Assembly (NCBI RefSeq): GCF_014323725.1
Contig: NZ_JABVED010000003.1
Location: 248,001-312,000, forward strand
Length of the DNA stretch: 64,000 nucleotides
Direction: 5' to 3'
DNA from: Actinokineospora xionganensis
GTDB taxonomy: Bacteria > Actinomycetota > Actinomycetes > Mycobacteriales > Pseudonocardiaceae
A model generated the notes under the pieces. That model searched no databases. It was not told where the DNA came from and was given only the letters and a program-made list of their open reading frames with translations. Below, in pieces: positions 50,709 through 63,500 of this stretch. Position 1 is the first letter of the stretch, and each line of letters starts with the position of its first letter. Both the position numbers and the translations under genes were made by a program.

Positions 50709-51620
50709 GTGCTCGAACGGGTTGAACCGATGACCCGGCCAGCCAGGTTGGCGGTCGGAGTCGTGTCGGCAGGCCGCGTAGGCGCCGTACTGGGCGCCGC
50801 GTTGAGCCGTGCCGGTCACGCCGTCACCGCGGTGTCCGCGGTCTCCAAAGCATCCCTCGGCCGAGCCGAGAGCCTCTTGCCCGACGTGTCCGTCCGCCCG
50901 CCGGACGAGGTCGCGCGGGAAGCCGACCTGGTCCTGCTGGCCATCCCGGACGACGTCCTCCCCGGCATGGTCCGGGGCCTCGCCGCCGCGGGTGCGCTGC
51001 GCCCCGGGCAGATCGTCGTGCACACCAGCGGCGCCCACGGCGTCGACGTGCTGGCCCCCGCCGCCGAGCAGGGCGCGCTGACCCTCGCGCTGCACCCTGT
51101 GATGACCTTCACCGGCCGCGCCGAGGACCTTGAGCGCGTCGCGGCGTGCTGCTTCGGGGTGACCGCCGCCGACGACGACATCGCCGCGTGGAACGTCGCG
51201 GAGGCGCTGGTCGTGGAGATGGGCGCGGAGCCGGTGCGGGTGCCGGAGAAGGCCCGCCCGCTCTACCACACCGCCCTCGCGCACGGCGCGAATCACCTGG
51301 TCACGCTGGTCGGCGAGTGCGCGGACCTGCTGCGCGCCGCCGATGTCGGCACCCCCGAGCGGCTACTCGGACCGCTGCTGTCCGCGGCCCTGGACAACGC
51401 CCTGCGCCACGGCGACCGCGCCCTCACCGGCCCGGTGGCCCGCGGCGACGCGGGCACCGTCCGCAAGCACGTCCGCGTGCTCGCGGACAGCGCCCCTGAG
51501 ATGCTGCCCGCCTACCGGGCGCTCGCGGCCCGAACCGCCCACCGCGCGAGCGAGTCCGGCCTGCTGCGCGCCGACCTCGTCGCCGACGTCGAAGCCGCCA
51601 TCACCGAGGAGCCGTCATGA
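50709..51620 (+). CDS. DUF2520 Rossmann-fold dehydrogenase-like protein
   Basis: The 303-residue product has an N-terminal NAD(P)-binding Rossmann fold ([22 protein letters not shown]) like ProC or 6-phosphogluconate dehydrogenase, [26 protein letters not shown] and [14 protein letters not shown], then a helical DUF2520 C-terminus ([20 protein letters not shown]). It is always found before panC in this group (Rv3603c), so it may supply a pantothenate precursor such as by ketopantoate reduction; this is an inference. GTG 50709 lies 11 bases after AGGGAG; ATG 50730 is an alternative. The stop overlaps panC (ATGA). Confidence 0.85.
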   Translation: MLERVEPMTRPARLAVGVVSAGRVGAVLGAALSRAGHAVTAVSAVSKASLGRAESLLPDVSVRPPDEVAREADLVLLAIPDDVLPGMVRGLAAAGALRPGQIVVHTSGAHGVDVLAPAAEQGALTLALHPVMTFTGRAEDLERVAACCFGVTAADDDIAAWNVAEALVVEMGAEPVRVPEKARPLYHTALAHGANHLVTLVGECADLLRAADVGTPERLLGPLLSAALDNALRHGDRALTGPVARGDAGTVRKHVRVLADSAPEMLPAYRALAARTAHRASESGLLRADLVADVEAAITEEPS

Positions 51621-52498
51621 CCACCCCACGCTTCGCCACGGGCGAGCTGAACGTCCTCAGTGGACCGCAGGACGTCGCGAAGACCACGCGCGCGCTGCGG
51701 GCGACCGGGCGCAAGATCGCTTTCGTGCCGACCATGGGCGCGCTCCACGACGGACACCGCGAGCTGCTTCGCACGGCCCGCCGGATCCCGAACACCGTGC
51801 TGGTGACGTCGATCTTCGTCAACCCGCTGCAGTTCGGCGCGGGCGAGGACTTCGACCGCTACCCGCGCCCGCTGGAGGCCGACCTCGAGGTCTGCGCCCA
51901 GGAGCGGGTCGAGCTGGTGTTCACCCCGGAGAAGGAGGCGCTCTACCCGCCGGGCGCCCAGGTCACCGTCCACCCGGGACCGCTGGGCGACGAGCTGGAA
52001 GGCGCCGTTCGGCCCGGCCACTTCGCCGGTGTGCTCACTGTCGTGGCGAAGCTGTTCAACATCGTCCGGCCGGATTACGCCCTGTTCGGCGACAAGGACT
52101 ACCAGCAGCTCGCCCTGATCAAGAAGATGGTGCGCGACCTGGACATGGACGTCTCGGTCATCGGCGTGCCGACCGTCCGCGAGGACGACGGCCTGGCCAT
52201 GTCCTCCCGCAACGCCTACCTCGACCCCGGGCAGCGCGCCGCCGCGGTCACCCTGTCCGCCGCGCTTGCCGCGGGCGCGCACGTCAGCGAGAGCGGCGGC
52301 GAGGCCATGCTCGCCGCGGCGCGTGCCGTGCTCGACCAGACGCCGGAGCTCAAGGTCGACTACCTGGAGCTGCGCGGTCTCGACCTGGGACCGGCACCGG
52401 AGAAGGGCGACGCGCGGCTGCTCGTCGCCGCCAAGATCGGCTCCACCCGGCTCATCGACAACGTCCCCGTGCTGTTGGGCACACCGGACATGAATTGA
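51617..52498 (+). CDS. panC: Pantothenate synthetase
   Basis: Joins pantoate and beta-alanine using ATP. The 293-residue product has [20 protein letters not shown] with the HxGH nucleotide motif, [45 protein letters not shown] and the KMSKS-like [10 protein letters not shown]. It is second in the coupled set DUF2520-panC-panD-coaX, so pantothenate synthesis and its phosphorylation are encoded together. Confidence 0.97.
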   Translation: MTTPRFATGELNVLSGPQDVAKTTRALRATGRKIAFVPTMGALHDGHRELLRTARRIPNTVLVTSIFVNPLQFGAGEDFDRYPRPLEADLEVCAQERVELVFTPEKEALYPPGAQVTVHPGPLGDELEGAVRPGHFAGVLTVVAKLFNIVRPDYALFGDKDYQQLALIKKMVRDLDMDVSVIGVPTVREDDGLAMSSRNAYLDPGQRAAAVTLSAALAAGAHVSESGGEAMLAAARAVLDQTPELKVDYLELRGLDLGPAPEKGDARLLVAAKIGSTRLIDNVPVLLGTPDMN

Positions 52499-52539
52499 CA
52501 CAGCTCAACACCCCCCAATCGACAGGAGGGATCGACACG

Positions 52540-53013
52540 ATGCTTCGCACGATGCTCAAGTCCAAGATCCACCGCGCCACCGTCACCCAGGCCGACCTGC
52601 ACTACGTCGGCTCGGTGACCGTCGACCCGATCCTGCTGGAGGCGGCCGACCTGCTGCCCGGCGAGCAGGTCGCGATCGTCGACGTCACCAACGGTGCCCG
52701 CATCGAGACTTACACGATCGAAGGCGAGCGGGGCAGCGGCGTCATCGGGATCAACGGCGCCGCCGCGCACCTGGTGCACCCCGGCGACATCGTCATCCTG
52801 ATCGCCTACGGGCTGATGGAGACCGCCGAGGCCGCCGCGTACGAGCCGAAGGTCGTCTTCGTCGACGCGGACAACAAGATCGTGCACGAGGGCGCCGACG
52901 CCGCCCACGTGCCCGCCGACTCCGGCCTGCTCAGCGGGGCCGTCACGGCCGAGGCCCCCGCCGAGACCGTCGACGCCGCCAAGCTGGACGCGCTGCTCGC
53001 CATCGAGAACTGA
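52540..53013 (+). CDS. panD: Aspartate 1-decarboxylase proenzyme
   Basis: Makes beta-alanine for pantothenate from aspartate. The 157-residue proenzyme self-cleaves at Gly24-Ser25 ([11 protein letters not shown]), giving the pyruvoyl group on Ser25. [43 protein letters not shown] and [10 protein letters not shown] are standard. A C-terminal tail of about 20 residues is rich in Ala and Glu, as in other actinobacteria. ACAGGAGGG precedes the ATG by 11 bases. The stop overlaps coaX (TGATG). Confidence 0.97.
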   Translation: MLRTMLKSKIHRATVTQADLHYVGSVTVDPILLEAADLLPGEQVAIVDVTNGARIETYTIEGERGSGVIGINGAAAHLVHPGDIVILIAYGLMETAEAAAYEPKVVFVDADNKIVHEGADAAHVPADSGLLSGAVTAEAPAETVDAAKLDALLAIEN

Positions 53014-53789
53014 TGCTCCTCACGATCGACGTCGGAAACACCCACACCGCCCTTGGCGTGCACGCCGACGACGGCGAACTGCTGCGCGACTGGCGAATGC
53101 GCACCGACACCCGGATCACCGCCGACGAACTCGCCCTGACCATGCGCGGCCTGCTGGGCGAGCACGCGGACACCATCACCGGCATCTCCGCGCTGTCCAC
53201 CGTGCCCGCGGTGCTGCGCGAACTGCGGGTGATGCTGGCTCAGTACTACCCGAAGGTCCACCGGGTGATCGTGGAGCCCGGCGTGCGCACCGGTGTGCCG
53301 CTGCTGGTGGACAACCCGAAGGAGGTGGGCGCGGACCGGGTGATCAATACCCTGGCCGCCCACCACCTGTTCAGCACCGCGTGCATCGTCGTGGACTTCG
53401 GTACCTCGACCAACATCGACGTGATCTCGGCCAAAGGCGAATTCCTCGGCGGCGTCTTCATGCCCGGCATCGAGATCTCCGTCGACGCCCTCGCCGCCCG
53501 CGCGGCGGCGCTCCGCAAGGTGGAGATGGTTCGCCCGCGATCGGTGATCGGGAAGAACACGGTCGAATGTCTGCAGTCCGGGATCATGTACGGCTTCGCG
53601 GGCCAGGTGGACGGCCTCGTCGCCCGGATCACGAAGGAACTGGAACGCACCGGCCACGGCGGCCCGGTGACGGTCATCGCGACAGGCGGCCTGGCGCCTC
53701 TGGTGGTGGACGAGTCGGTCGCCATCGCCCACCACCGCCCCGACCTGACCCTGCTGGGCCTGCGCCTGGTCTTCGACCGCAACCGCTAG
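53013..53789 (+). CDS. coaX: Type III pantothenate kinase
   Basis: First committed step of coenzyme A synthesis. The 258-residue acetate/sugar kinase-fold protein has the N-terminal phosphate loop [16 protein letters not shown], the pantothenate site EVGADRVINTLAA, VVDFGTSTNIDVISAKGEFLGG and IMYGFAGQVDGLVARI. Length and motifs are normal. A hairpin overlaps its stop codon (53785-53805). Confidence 0.95.
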   Translation: MLLTIDVGNTHTALGVHADDGELLRDWRMRTDTRITADELALTMRGLLGEHADTITGISALSTVPAVLRELRVMLAQYYPKVHRVIVEPGVRTGVPLLVDNPKEVGADRVINTLAAHHLFSTACIVVDFGTSTNIDVISAKGEFLGGVFMPGIEISVDALAARAAALRKVEMVRPRSVIGKNTVECLQSGIMYGFAGQVDGLVARITKELERTGHGGPVTVIATGGLAPLVVDESVAIAHHRPDLTLLGLRLVFDRNR

Positions 53790-53805
53790 TGGACGGGCCA
53801 CTAGC
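53785..53805 (+). terminator. Hairpin at the coaX stop codon
   Basis: GCTAGTGG pairs with CCACTAGC around a five-base loop. It includes the TAG stop and probably ends the pan-coaX transcript. Confidence 0.55.
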
Positions 53806-53874
53806 TCCGCCAGGAAGCGGACCAAGGGCCCCGAGCCGTGCCTAAGCCCCACCCGAACAGGCACTCACAGGCGA

Positions 53875-54614
53875 TCAGCGCCGCACCGCCCGCACGGCCA
53901 CGGTCGACAGCGGCCGGATGAATTCACCCGACGCCGTCTCCGGCCTGCTCCGCAAGTACTCGCGCACGTTGTCGAGCAGCGCGGCGCGTTCGGCGGGAGG
54001 TGCCAGCGCGATCTGCGAGTGTGTGCCGAGAGTGGCGATGAACGACTCGATCGTGCGGGGTTGCCCGTGCGGCACGAACGTGTGCTCCGCCGGGTGAGCC
54101 GCTCGTGCTCGGGGAGCATCCAGCCCACGAGAAGGGCCGCGCCGATGCTGGTCTCGGTCGCCTCGGCCAGGCCCGCCATCCACGGCACCGTCACGTCGTC
54201 GCGATTCCAGAACAGCCCGAGCACTCCGCCCGGCCGCAGCACGCGGGTGATCTCGGTCAGCGCTTCGGGGTTGTTGAACCAGTGAAACGCCTGCCCCACG
54301 ACGACCGCGTCGAACGACTCGTCCTCAGCCGGGATGGACTCCGCGGTGCCGTCGAGGACGGTCACTGCCGACTGCAGGCGGTCAAGCTCCGCCCGCATGG
54401 CGTCGTCCGGCTCCACCGCTGTCACCGAACACCCCAGACGTATCAGCCCTTCGCTCAGCAGGCCCGTTCCGGCGGCGAGATCCAACACGGATTTCCGGTC
54501 CCCTAGCGCCCACGCGATCGCCGCGAGCGGGTAATCAGGCCGATGCCCGGCGTAGACAGCGGCATTGGCGCCGAAAGAACTCGCGCGCTCCGCGAACAGT
54601 TCCGGGTGATCCAT
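53875..54614 (-). pseudogene. Class I SAM-dependent methyltransferase with one frameshift
   Basis: The first 170 residues are a good methyltransferase: RPDYPLAAIAWALGD, SVLDLAAGTGLLSEGLIRLG (SAM motif I), VTAVEPDDAMRAEL, and FDAVVVGQAFHWFNNPEAL. After LPEHERLTRR the frame becomes Arg/Ser-rich nonsense, while the adjacent frame encodes a proper C-terminus (AEHTFVPHGQPRTIESFIATLG...) ending at 53875. Adding one C to the CCC run at 54094-54092 would join them as RLTPAEHTF. The gene is either inactivated by a one-base deletion or shows a sequencing error. Confidence 0.8.
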
Positions 54615-54663
54615 GAATCGACCGTAGCCCGTATACCGCGTGCGCCGCCCTGAGCCCCTTCCG

Positions 54664-54669
54664 TACCCT
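54664..54669 (+). promoter_or_regulatory. -10 element of lysS (leaderless)
   Basis: TACCCT is followed by seven bases and GTG 54677. No Shine-Dalgarno is present. Confidence 0.45.
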
Positions 54670-54676
54670 TCGACCT

Positions 54677-56182
54677 GTGAACGAAGAGCTTCCAGACACC
54701 GCTGCCACCGACGACCTCCCCGAGCAGATGCGGATCCGTCGGGAAAAGCGGGAACGGCTGCTCGCTTCCGGTGTCGATCCCTACCCGGTCGAACTCCCGC
54801 GCACGCACACCCTTGCCAAGGTCCGCGCCGCGTATTCCGAACTGCCGACCGACACCGCCACCGGCGACATCGTCGGTGTCGCGGGCCGGGTCATGTTCCT
54901 GCGCAACACCGGCAAGCTCTGTTTCGCCACCCTGCGCGAAGGCGACGGAACCGAACTCCAGGCCATGTTGAGCCTGAACAACGTCGGCGAAGAGGCCCTT
55001 TCGGCGTGGAAGTCGGATGTCGATCTTGGTGACTATGTATTCGTCGAGGGCGAGGTCATCACTTCTCGTCGCGGCGAGTTGTCGGTGCTCGCCAATGAGT
55101 GGCGGATGGCGTCGAAGTCGCTGCGGCCGCTGCCGGTCGCGCACAAGGCGCTCAGCGAGGAAACACGCATTCGGCAGCGCTATGTCGACCTGATCCTGCG
55201 GCCGCAGGCGCGCGAGACCGTCCGCAAGCGTTCAGGTGTGGTTCGTTCGCTGCGTGAGAGTTTTCACTCGCGGGAATATCTCGAAGTCGAGACTCCCATG
55301 TTGCAGACGATGCACGGCGGCGCCGCCGCCCGGCCGTTCGTCACGCACTCCAACGCGATGGATATGGACCTGTTCCTGCGTATCGCCCCGGAGTTGTACC
55401 TCAAGCGGTGTGTCGTGGGCGGCTTGGAGCGGGTCTTCGAGATCAACCGGAACTTTCGCAATGAGGGCAGTGATTCCTCGCATTCGCCGGAGTTCGCGAT
55501 GCTCGAGTTCTATGAGGCGTATGGCACCTACGACACGATGGCGGCGCTGACCCGCTCGCTCGTGCAGGAGGCGGCCGACGCGGTCAACGGCTCGCAGGTC
55601 GTCACGCTCAACGACGGAACCGAGTACGACCTTTCCGGCGAGTGGACGACGCTGACCATGTACGGGTCGCTCTCCGAGGCCGTCGGCGAAGAGGTCACTC
55701 CGGAGACTTCCGTTGAGGCGCTTAGGAAGCACGCTGACCGGCTGGAGCTTTCGGTGGATCCGAAGCTGGGCCACGGCAAGCTGATCGAGGAACTCTGGGA
55801 ACACCTCGTCGGTGATCATCTTTTCGCGCCGACATTCGTGCGGGATTTCCCGGTCGAGACCTCGCCGCTGACCCGGCAGCACCGCAGTGTGGCCGGAGTC
55901 GCCGAAAAGTGGGATCTCTACGTGCGCGGATTCGAGCTCGCCACCGGTTACTCGGAACTCGTCGACCCGGTCGTGGAACGGGAACGCCTGGAGGATCAGG
56001 CGCGGCTCGGCGCGGCCGGAGATGACGAGGCGATGCTTCTGGATGAGGACTTTCTGCGTGCGCTAGAGTACGGAATGCCACCGAGTGGCGGCGTCGGAAT
56101 GGGTATCGATCGGCTGTTGATGGCGCTGACCGGCCTGGGCATCCGCGAGACGATCCTGTTCCCCTTGGTTCGCCCGGAATGA
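54677..56182 (+). CDS. lysS: Lysyl-tRNA synthetase, class II
   Basis: Charges tRNA-Lys. The 501-residue product has the N-terminal OB-fold anticodon-binding domain ([21 protein letters not shown]) and the class II catalytic core: motif 1 around [17 protein letters not shown], motif 2 [22 protein letters not shown], motif 3 [16 protein letters not shown]. Length is typical. The GTG start is seven bases after TACCCT, suggesting a leaderless message. The lysS-lsr2-clpC order is conserved in actinobacteria. Confidence 0.97.
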   Translation: MNEELPDTAATDDLPEQMRIRREKRERLLASGVDPYPVELPRTHTLAKVRAAYSELPTDTATGDIVGVAGRVMFLRNTGKLCFATLREGDGTELQAMLSLNNVGEEALSAWKSDVDLGDYVFVEGEVITSRRGELSVLANEWRMASKSLRPLPVAHKALSEETRIRQRYVDLILRPQARETVRKRSGVVRSLRESFHSREYLEVETPMLQTMHGGAAARPFVTHSNAMDMDLFLRIAPELYLKRCVVGGLERVFEINRNFRNEGSDSSHSPEFAMLEFYEAYGTYDTMAALTRSLVQEAADAVNGSQVVTLNDGTEYDLSGEWTTLTMYGSLSEAVGEEVTPETSVEALRKHADRLELSVDPKLGHGKLIEELWEHLVGDHLFAPTFVRDFPVETSPLTRQHRSVAGVAEKWDLYVRGFELATGYSELVDPVVERERLEDQARLGAAGDDEAMLLDEDFLRALEYGMPPSGGVGMGIDRLLMALTGLGIRETILFPLVRPE

Positions 56183-56307
56183 CTCGACTCGGTATCGGAC
56201 ACTAACGCAATCCATGCGATTTGCGCTAACCTCCGTCGAGGTGTATTTCTACCTGTGACGGCCGGGCACTTCAATGGGCCGGCACATTCTCGCCCGGAGG
56301 AGGCGCA

Positions 56308-56652
56308 ATGGCGCAGAAGGTTACGGTTTCACTGGTTGACGACCTTGACGGCTCGACGGCCGAAGAGACGGTCGAGTTCGGGCTGGATGGTGCGTCCTAC
56401 CAGATTGACCTGTCCTCGAAGAATGCCGACAAGCTGCGTGAGGCGCTTGCCGACTTCATCGAGAGCGCCCGCCGTTCCGGCGGTCGCAAGCGTGCGTCGA
56501 AGGCCGCCGCTGGTCGTGCGCCGCGCGCCGCGACCGCGGATCGCGAGCAGAACCAGGCGATTCGCGAGTGGGCACGCAAGCAGGGCATGAAGGTGTCGGA
56601 CCGAGGTCGCATCCCGTCCGAGGTTCTCGACGCGTACAACGAGCAGGCCTGA
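56308..56652 (+). CDS. lsr2: Lsr2 nucleoid-associated protein
   Basis: H-NS-like actinobacterial protein that silences AT-rich DNA. The 114-residue product has the N-terminal dimerisation domain ([27 protein letters not shown]), a basic linker ([18 protein letters not shown]) and the C-terminal DNA-binding helix pair [22 protein letters not shown], where RGR is the minor-groove AT-hook-like motif. AGGAGG is placed before the ATG. TAACCT at 56227-56232 is a plausible -10, leaving a 5' leader of about 70 bases. A strong terminator follows. Confidence 0.97.
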   Translation: MAQKVTVSLVDDLDGSTAEETVEFGLDGASYQIDLSSKNADKLREALADFIESARRSGGRKRASKAAAGRAPRAATADREQNQAIREWARKQGMKVSDRGRIPSEVLDAYNEQA

Positions 56653-56662
56653 CCCCGCCCGG

Positions 56663-56694
56663 AAGGGGCTGCCCGCTTCCGCGGGTGGCCCCTT
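56663..56694 (+). terminator. Intrinsic terminator after lsr2
   Basis: AAGGGGCTGCCCGC pairs with GCGGGTGGCCCCTT (fourteen pairs, two of them G-T) around TTCC, followed by GCTTTTTG. This is the clearest U-tailed terminator in the window. Confidence 0.9.
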
Positions 56695-56728
56695 GCTTTT
56701 TGCCCGGCTTTTGTGGGGCAGCGCAATG

Positions 56729-57541
56729 TCAGCGCTTGCGGCACAGCCGCGGGCAGGTCGAGCACTCTCCGCTGCCCTGTTCGAGCAGATAGTGGAAGCA
56801 GCAGCTTTCGCGGCGGCGGGTCCATTCTGTGGAACCGCCGGAAATCGCCGTCGGTCGCAGCGTGGAAGCCGACGTGAACGGTGAATGGCCCGCGCCGAGG
56901 ACGAGGGCGGCGTCCAATGCGCCCGCGGCTTCGTCGCCGTTATAGCGACCGGCCAGCCAAAACGCATTGTCCAGCGCGTCCGTGGCCGCTCCCCAAAGCG
57001 TGTGGTTGCCCAACCGCACCCGCGGGCCGAACACGGCGATGAAGCGGGCCGCGTGCGACCGGAACCGGCCGCGCAGGACAGCTGCCAACGCGAGTTCGTC
57101 GGCGACGACGACGGCGTGCGGGCTGTCCGCGGCGGGGTCGTCGGGCAGGCAGGTGAAGCTCGGCGAGAGCAGGGCCACGGCGTCCGGGTCCGACATCGGC
57201 ATGGCCCGGTGGAACGCGACGTTCTCCGGCCGCAGCGACGGCACCCGGCGCGCGTGGTGGAACAGCAGTCCCGCGGCGAAGCCTGGGGTGAGCAGGTACC
57301 AGGACATGAGGTACGCGGCGACCGTGCGCTCCGGTGCCTCGCCGTACGTGTCGCGCATCCATCGGGCCAGGTCGGCCCTCCATGCCGGGACCGCGTCGGG
57401 ATCGCTGAGGAAGTCCTCGGACGTCGTCCAGCCGGGCTCGTCGGGGATCCCGAGATGCACACGCAACCGGTCTTGGCGAGCATTGACGAAGGCGACGGAC
57501 GAGGCCAGGTCGAGGTGCCTGGTGCTGTAGCCGGCCGTCAC
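56729..57541 (-). CDS. FhuF-like (2Fe-2S) ferric-siderophore reductase
   Basis: The 270-residue product ends with the cysteine pattern CCFHYLLEQGSGECSTCPRLC, the C-C-x10-C-x2-C arrangement of FhuF proteins, which bind a 2Fe-2S cluster and reduce ferric siderophores in the cytosol to release iron. The N-terminal part (WYLLTPGFAAGLLFHHARRVP) fits the family. The GTG at 57541 is the first start. An IdeR/DtxR-type iron box lies 71 bases upstream at 57612-57630, so expression is probably induced by iron starvation. No siderophore genes are adjacent. Confidence 0.85.
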   Translation of the reverse strand: MTAGYSTRHLDLASSVAFVNARQDRLRVHLGIPDEPGWTTSEDFLSDPDAVPAWRADLARWMRDTYGEAPERTVAAYLMSWYLLTPGFAAGLLFHHARRVPSLRPENVAFHRAMPMSDPDAVALLSPSFTCLPDDPAADSPHAVVVADELALAAVLRGRFRSHAARFIAVFGPRVRLGNHTLWGAATDALDNAFWLAGRYNGDEAAGALDAALVLGAGHSPFTSASTLRPTAISGGSTEWTRRRESCCFHYLLEQGSGECSTCPRLCRKR

Positions 57542-57889
57542 CGGAGCTTGCCCACGCGGTGCGGGGGACGCGGCATCAGTCGCATCGGCGCCCTGTCTGT
57601 TCGGAAGGCTCTTTGGTGAGCCTTACCTAACCTTACCGCGCGGTCGGGTGATCTCGCAGGCTGGTACCCGGGCGTGTTCGCGCTCAGCGGACAACCCCGG
57701 TTTCGCGGAATCCGCGCCGGTCACCGCACGTTGTGGAGGGTGAAGGGACCGCTGGGCGTAGCTGAGCAAGGTGTTGGGCATGCAGTGGCACTGAGAGCTG
57801 ACGCCCGGCCTACTACAGTGGTCCCACGGTGCTGAATCCACTAAAAGAGAGTGGAGAAGGGCCGCCGGCGCAGCAGTCAGGGAGTGAGA
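57542..57889. other. Divergent intergenic region between the FhuF-like gene and clpC
   Basis: This 348-base spacer contains the iron box (57612-57630), a near-palindrome GTTCGC-N5-GCGGAC (57676-57692), a second dyad CGCGGAATCCGCG (57704-57716), a possible clpC -10 (TACAGT, 57814-57819), and a purine-rich stretch leading to the clpC start. I see no gene in it. Confidence 0.55.
57612..57630. promoter_or_regulatory. IdeR/DtxR-type iron box
   Basis: Read on the minus strand, TTAGGTAAGGCTCACCAAA matches the consensus TTAGGTTAGGCTAACCTAA at 15 of 19 positions. It lies upstream of the FhuF-like gene, a typical iron-starvation target. Confidence 0.65.
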
Positions 57890-60451
<2,562 letters not shown>

Positions 60452-60466
60452 GTTGTCGCATTGCCT

Positions 60467-60498
60467 GAGGGCGGTTCCTCTTCGGAGGGGCCGCCCTC
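60467..60498 (+). terminator. Hairpin terminator after clpC
   Basis: GAGGGCGGTTCCTC, loop TTCG, GAGGGGCCGCCCTC (fourteen pairs including two G-T), then TTGGCTTT. It starts 16 bases after the clpC stop. Confidence 0.85.
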
Positions 60499-60524
60499 TT
60501 GGCTTTCGAGGGGGAAATGCGGGG

Positions 60525-63500
60525 ATGAGAGCGGTAACCCCGTGGCAGGCTGGGCGGGTGCAGGTGGACTTGCTTGGCCCGCTTCGGGTGTCCGGGTCGG
60601 AACTTGGCGGCACCCGGCTGCGCATGCTGCTCGGCAGGCTGGCGCTGGAGCCGGGCAAGGTCGTCACGACCCCGACCCTCATCGCCGCCCTGTGGGCCGA
60701 GCAGCCGCCCACCAATGCCCTGCACACGCTGGTCTCCCGCCTGCGCCGAGCCGTGGGCGCCGAGGTCGTCGAGTCCGACCCGAACGGCTACCGGCTCGCG
60801 ATCGGGCCCGCCGATGTCGACGTCCACGAGTTCGAGCGGCTGGTCACCGAGGGGCGGGCGGCACTGCGGGACGGCCGTGTCGCGGCGGCGGCCGACACCC
60901 TGCGGGCGGCGTTGGCGCTGTGGCGGGGACCGGCGCTGGCGGGCATCCAGGACGCGCCGTTCGCCGGTCCGGTGATCACCCGGCTCGACGAGCTGCGGAT
61001 CGCCGCGCGGGAGGACAAGGTCGAGGCCGACCTGCGGCTGGGCACCGAGGTGATCGCCGAGCTGACCGCCATGACCGCCGCCCACCCGCTGCGCGAGCGT
61101 CCCGCCGGTCAGCTGATGCGCGCCCTGGCCCTCGCCGGGAGGCAGGCGGACGCGCTCGCCGCGTACGAGCGGGTCCGCGCCGCCTTGGCCGACGAGCTTG
61201 GGGTCGATCCGGCCGCCGAATTGCGCGACCTCCACCTCGCTGTGCTGCGCGGTGACCTGGCCCCGGCGAAGCCGAACCGCGGGCTGCCTGCTGCCCGGAC
61301 GAGTTTCGTCGGCCGGCGGAGCGAGCTGGCCGCGGTCGGCGACCTGCTGAAGTCGTCGCGGCTGGTCACCCTGGTCGGTCCGGGCGGCGCGGGCAAGACC
61401 CGGCTGTCCGTGGAGCTGGCGGCGACTGTGGACGGTCCGGTGTGGTTCGTCGAACTCGCCGCGGTCCGTGCGCCAGAGGATGTGTCCGCCGCTGTCCTAG
61501 CCGCGCTCGGCGTGCGGGAGTCGCCGCTGATGGAAGGGCCTGGGATGCGGGCGCACGCGGCGTTCGACCGGGTCGCGGAGGTGCTGTCCGGCCAGCGCTG
61601 TCTTGTCGTGTTCGACAACTGCGAGCACCTCATCGTCACCGCCGCCGCGTTCGCCGACGCCCTGCTCGCCCGGTGCCCCCGGCTCACGGTGCTGGCCACC
61701 AGCCGGGAGGCGCTCGCGATCACCGGCGAGGCGGTGTTCCAGGTCGGGCCGCTCGCGCTGCCCGCGGACACCTCGGCCGAGGAGGTCGCGGGCTCCGACG
61801 CGGTCCGGTTGTTCGCCGACCGCGCGTCGGCGGCCGCACCCGGGTTCGCGGTGGACGCCGACGCCGTGGAGATCTGCCGCCGCCTCGACGGCCTGCCCCT
61901 GGCGCTGGAACTGGCCGCCGCCCGGCTGCGGTCCATGACGGTCCGCCAGGTCGCCGACCGGCTCGACGACCGCTTCCGGCTGCTGACCGGCGGCAGCCGC
62001 ACTTCGCTGCCGCGACACCGGACGCTGCGTGCCGTGGTCGAGTGGAGCTGGGGTCTGCTCGACGATGCCGAACGCGACCTCGCGGCGCGGCTGTCGGTGT
62101 TCCACGCCCCCGGCACGCTCGAGGCGGTGGCCGCCGTGGCCGAGCAGCCCGCCGAGGACGTCGTCTACGTGCTGGCGTCGCTGGTGGAGAAGTCGCTCGT
62201 GCTCGTCGGCGACGGGCGCGACGGGCAGGTGCGCTACCGGATGCTGGAGACCGTTCGGGCCTACGCCGCCGAGCGGCTCGACGAGTCCGGCGCCACGCCA
62301 CGGATCCGCGACCTGTTCGGCAGGCATTTCCTTGCCCTGGTCGAGGAAACCGAGCCCAAGCTGCGCACCGGCGAGCAGATCCACTGGCTGGCCCGGCTCA
62401 AAGCCGACCAGGAGAACCTGATCGCCGCCCTGCGCTACGCCATCACGGTGGTCGACGCGGATCTCGCGTGCAGGCTGGCGGTGCGCGCGATGTGGTTCTG
62501 GTTGCTGGTGGGCGGGCAGCAGGAGGCGCCGGCGTTCGCCACACAGGCGAGCGCGCTGCCTGGCCCCGCGCCCGCCCACGCCCGCGCCGCGCTGCGGACG
62601 ATCGGCGCGTTCGACCCGCAGGGCGGGATTCCGCAGTCCGACGTGCTGGGGGAGCTGCTGGCCGAACTCGCCGCGACCGACGCCATCGAGCACTACCCGA
62701 TGCTGGGGATGGTCGGGCCGATGCTCACCAGTCTCTCCGGCGACGTCGAAGGCGCCATCGCCGAGCTGGAGTCCCGGCTCGACCACCCGGACCTGTGGAC
62801 GCGCGGGATCTCGTTGCTGGCGCTGGCATTCGTGCGGGAGAACTTCAGCGAGCCCGAAGGCATCGACGACCTCGCCCGGCGGGCGCTGGCCGCGTTCCGC
62901 GAGACCGGTGACCGCTGGGGCCAGGGCATCGCCATCTGGACCCTCGCCGAACACCAGTCCCTTCGCGGCGAGCACGCCGCTGCGATCGCCGCGCACCGCG
63001 AGTCACTGCGGCTGGTCGAGGAACTCGGCGCCCTGGACGAGATCCCCACGCTGATGGGCAAACTCGGCATCCAGTTGACCAGGGCGGGGGAGCCGGAGGC
63101 CGGGGAGCGGGCCCTGCTCGACGCGATCACCCTGGCCCGGGGGCGGGGTCCGGCCGAGAACGTGGCCGCCCTTTACGCCTGGCTGTCCACTGTGCTCAGA
63201 CAACGCGGGCAGCTGGTCCGGGCCCGTGAGGTGCTCGCCGAGGCGGAGGCGGCGATGGTCGACGTCCCCGTCTGGGCGCCGCACTGGTGGGTGGCCCATC
63301 TCGTGGCCAGGGCGCAGATCTCCGTCGAAGCAGGCCATGCCGATTCGGCGTTCGCCGATCTCCGGGAGGGTTTCGACGCGATCCAGGCCCTGCCCGACCT
63401 CCCGGTCACCGCGGCCGTCGCGGAGGCGACCGCGGGGGCACTGATGTGCGCTGGCGACGCGACCGCCGCCGCTCGCCTGCTGGGGATCAGCGTCGCGATC

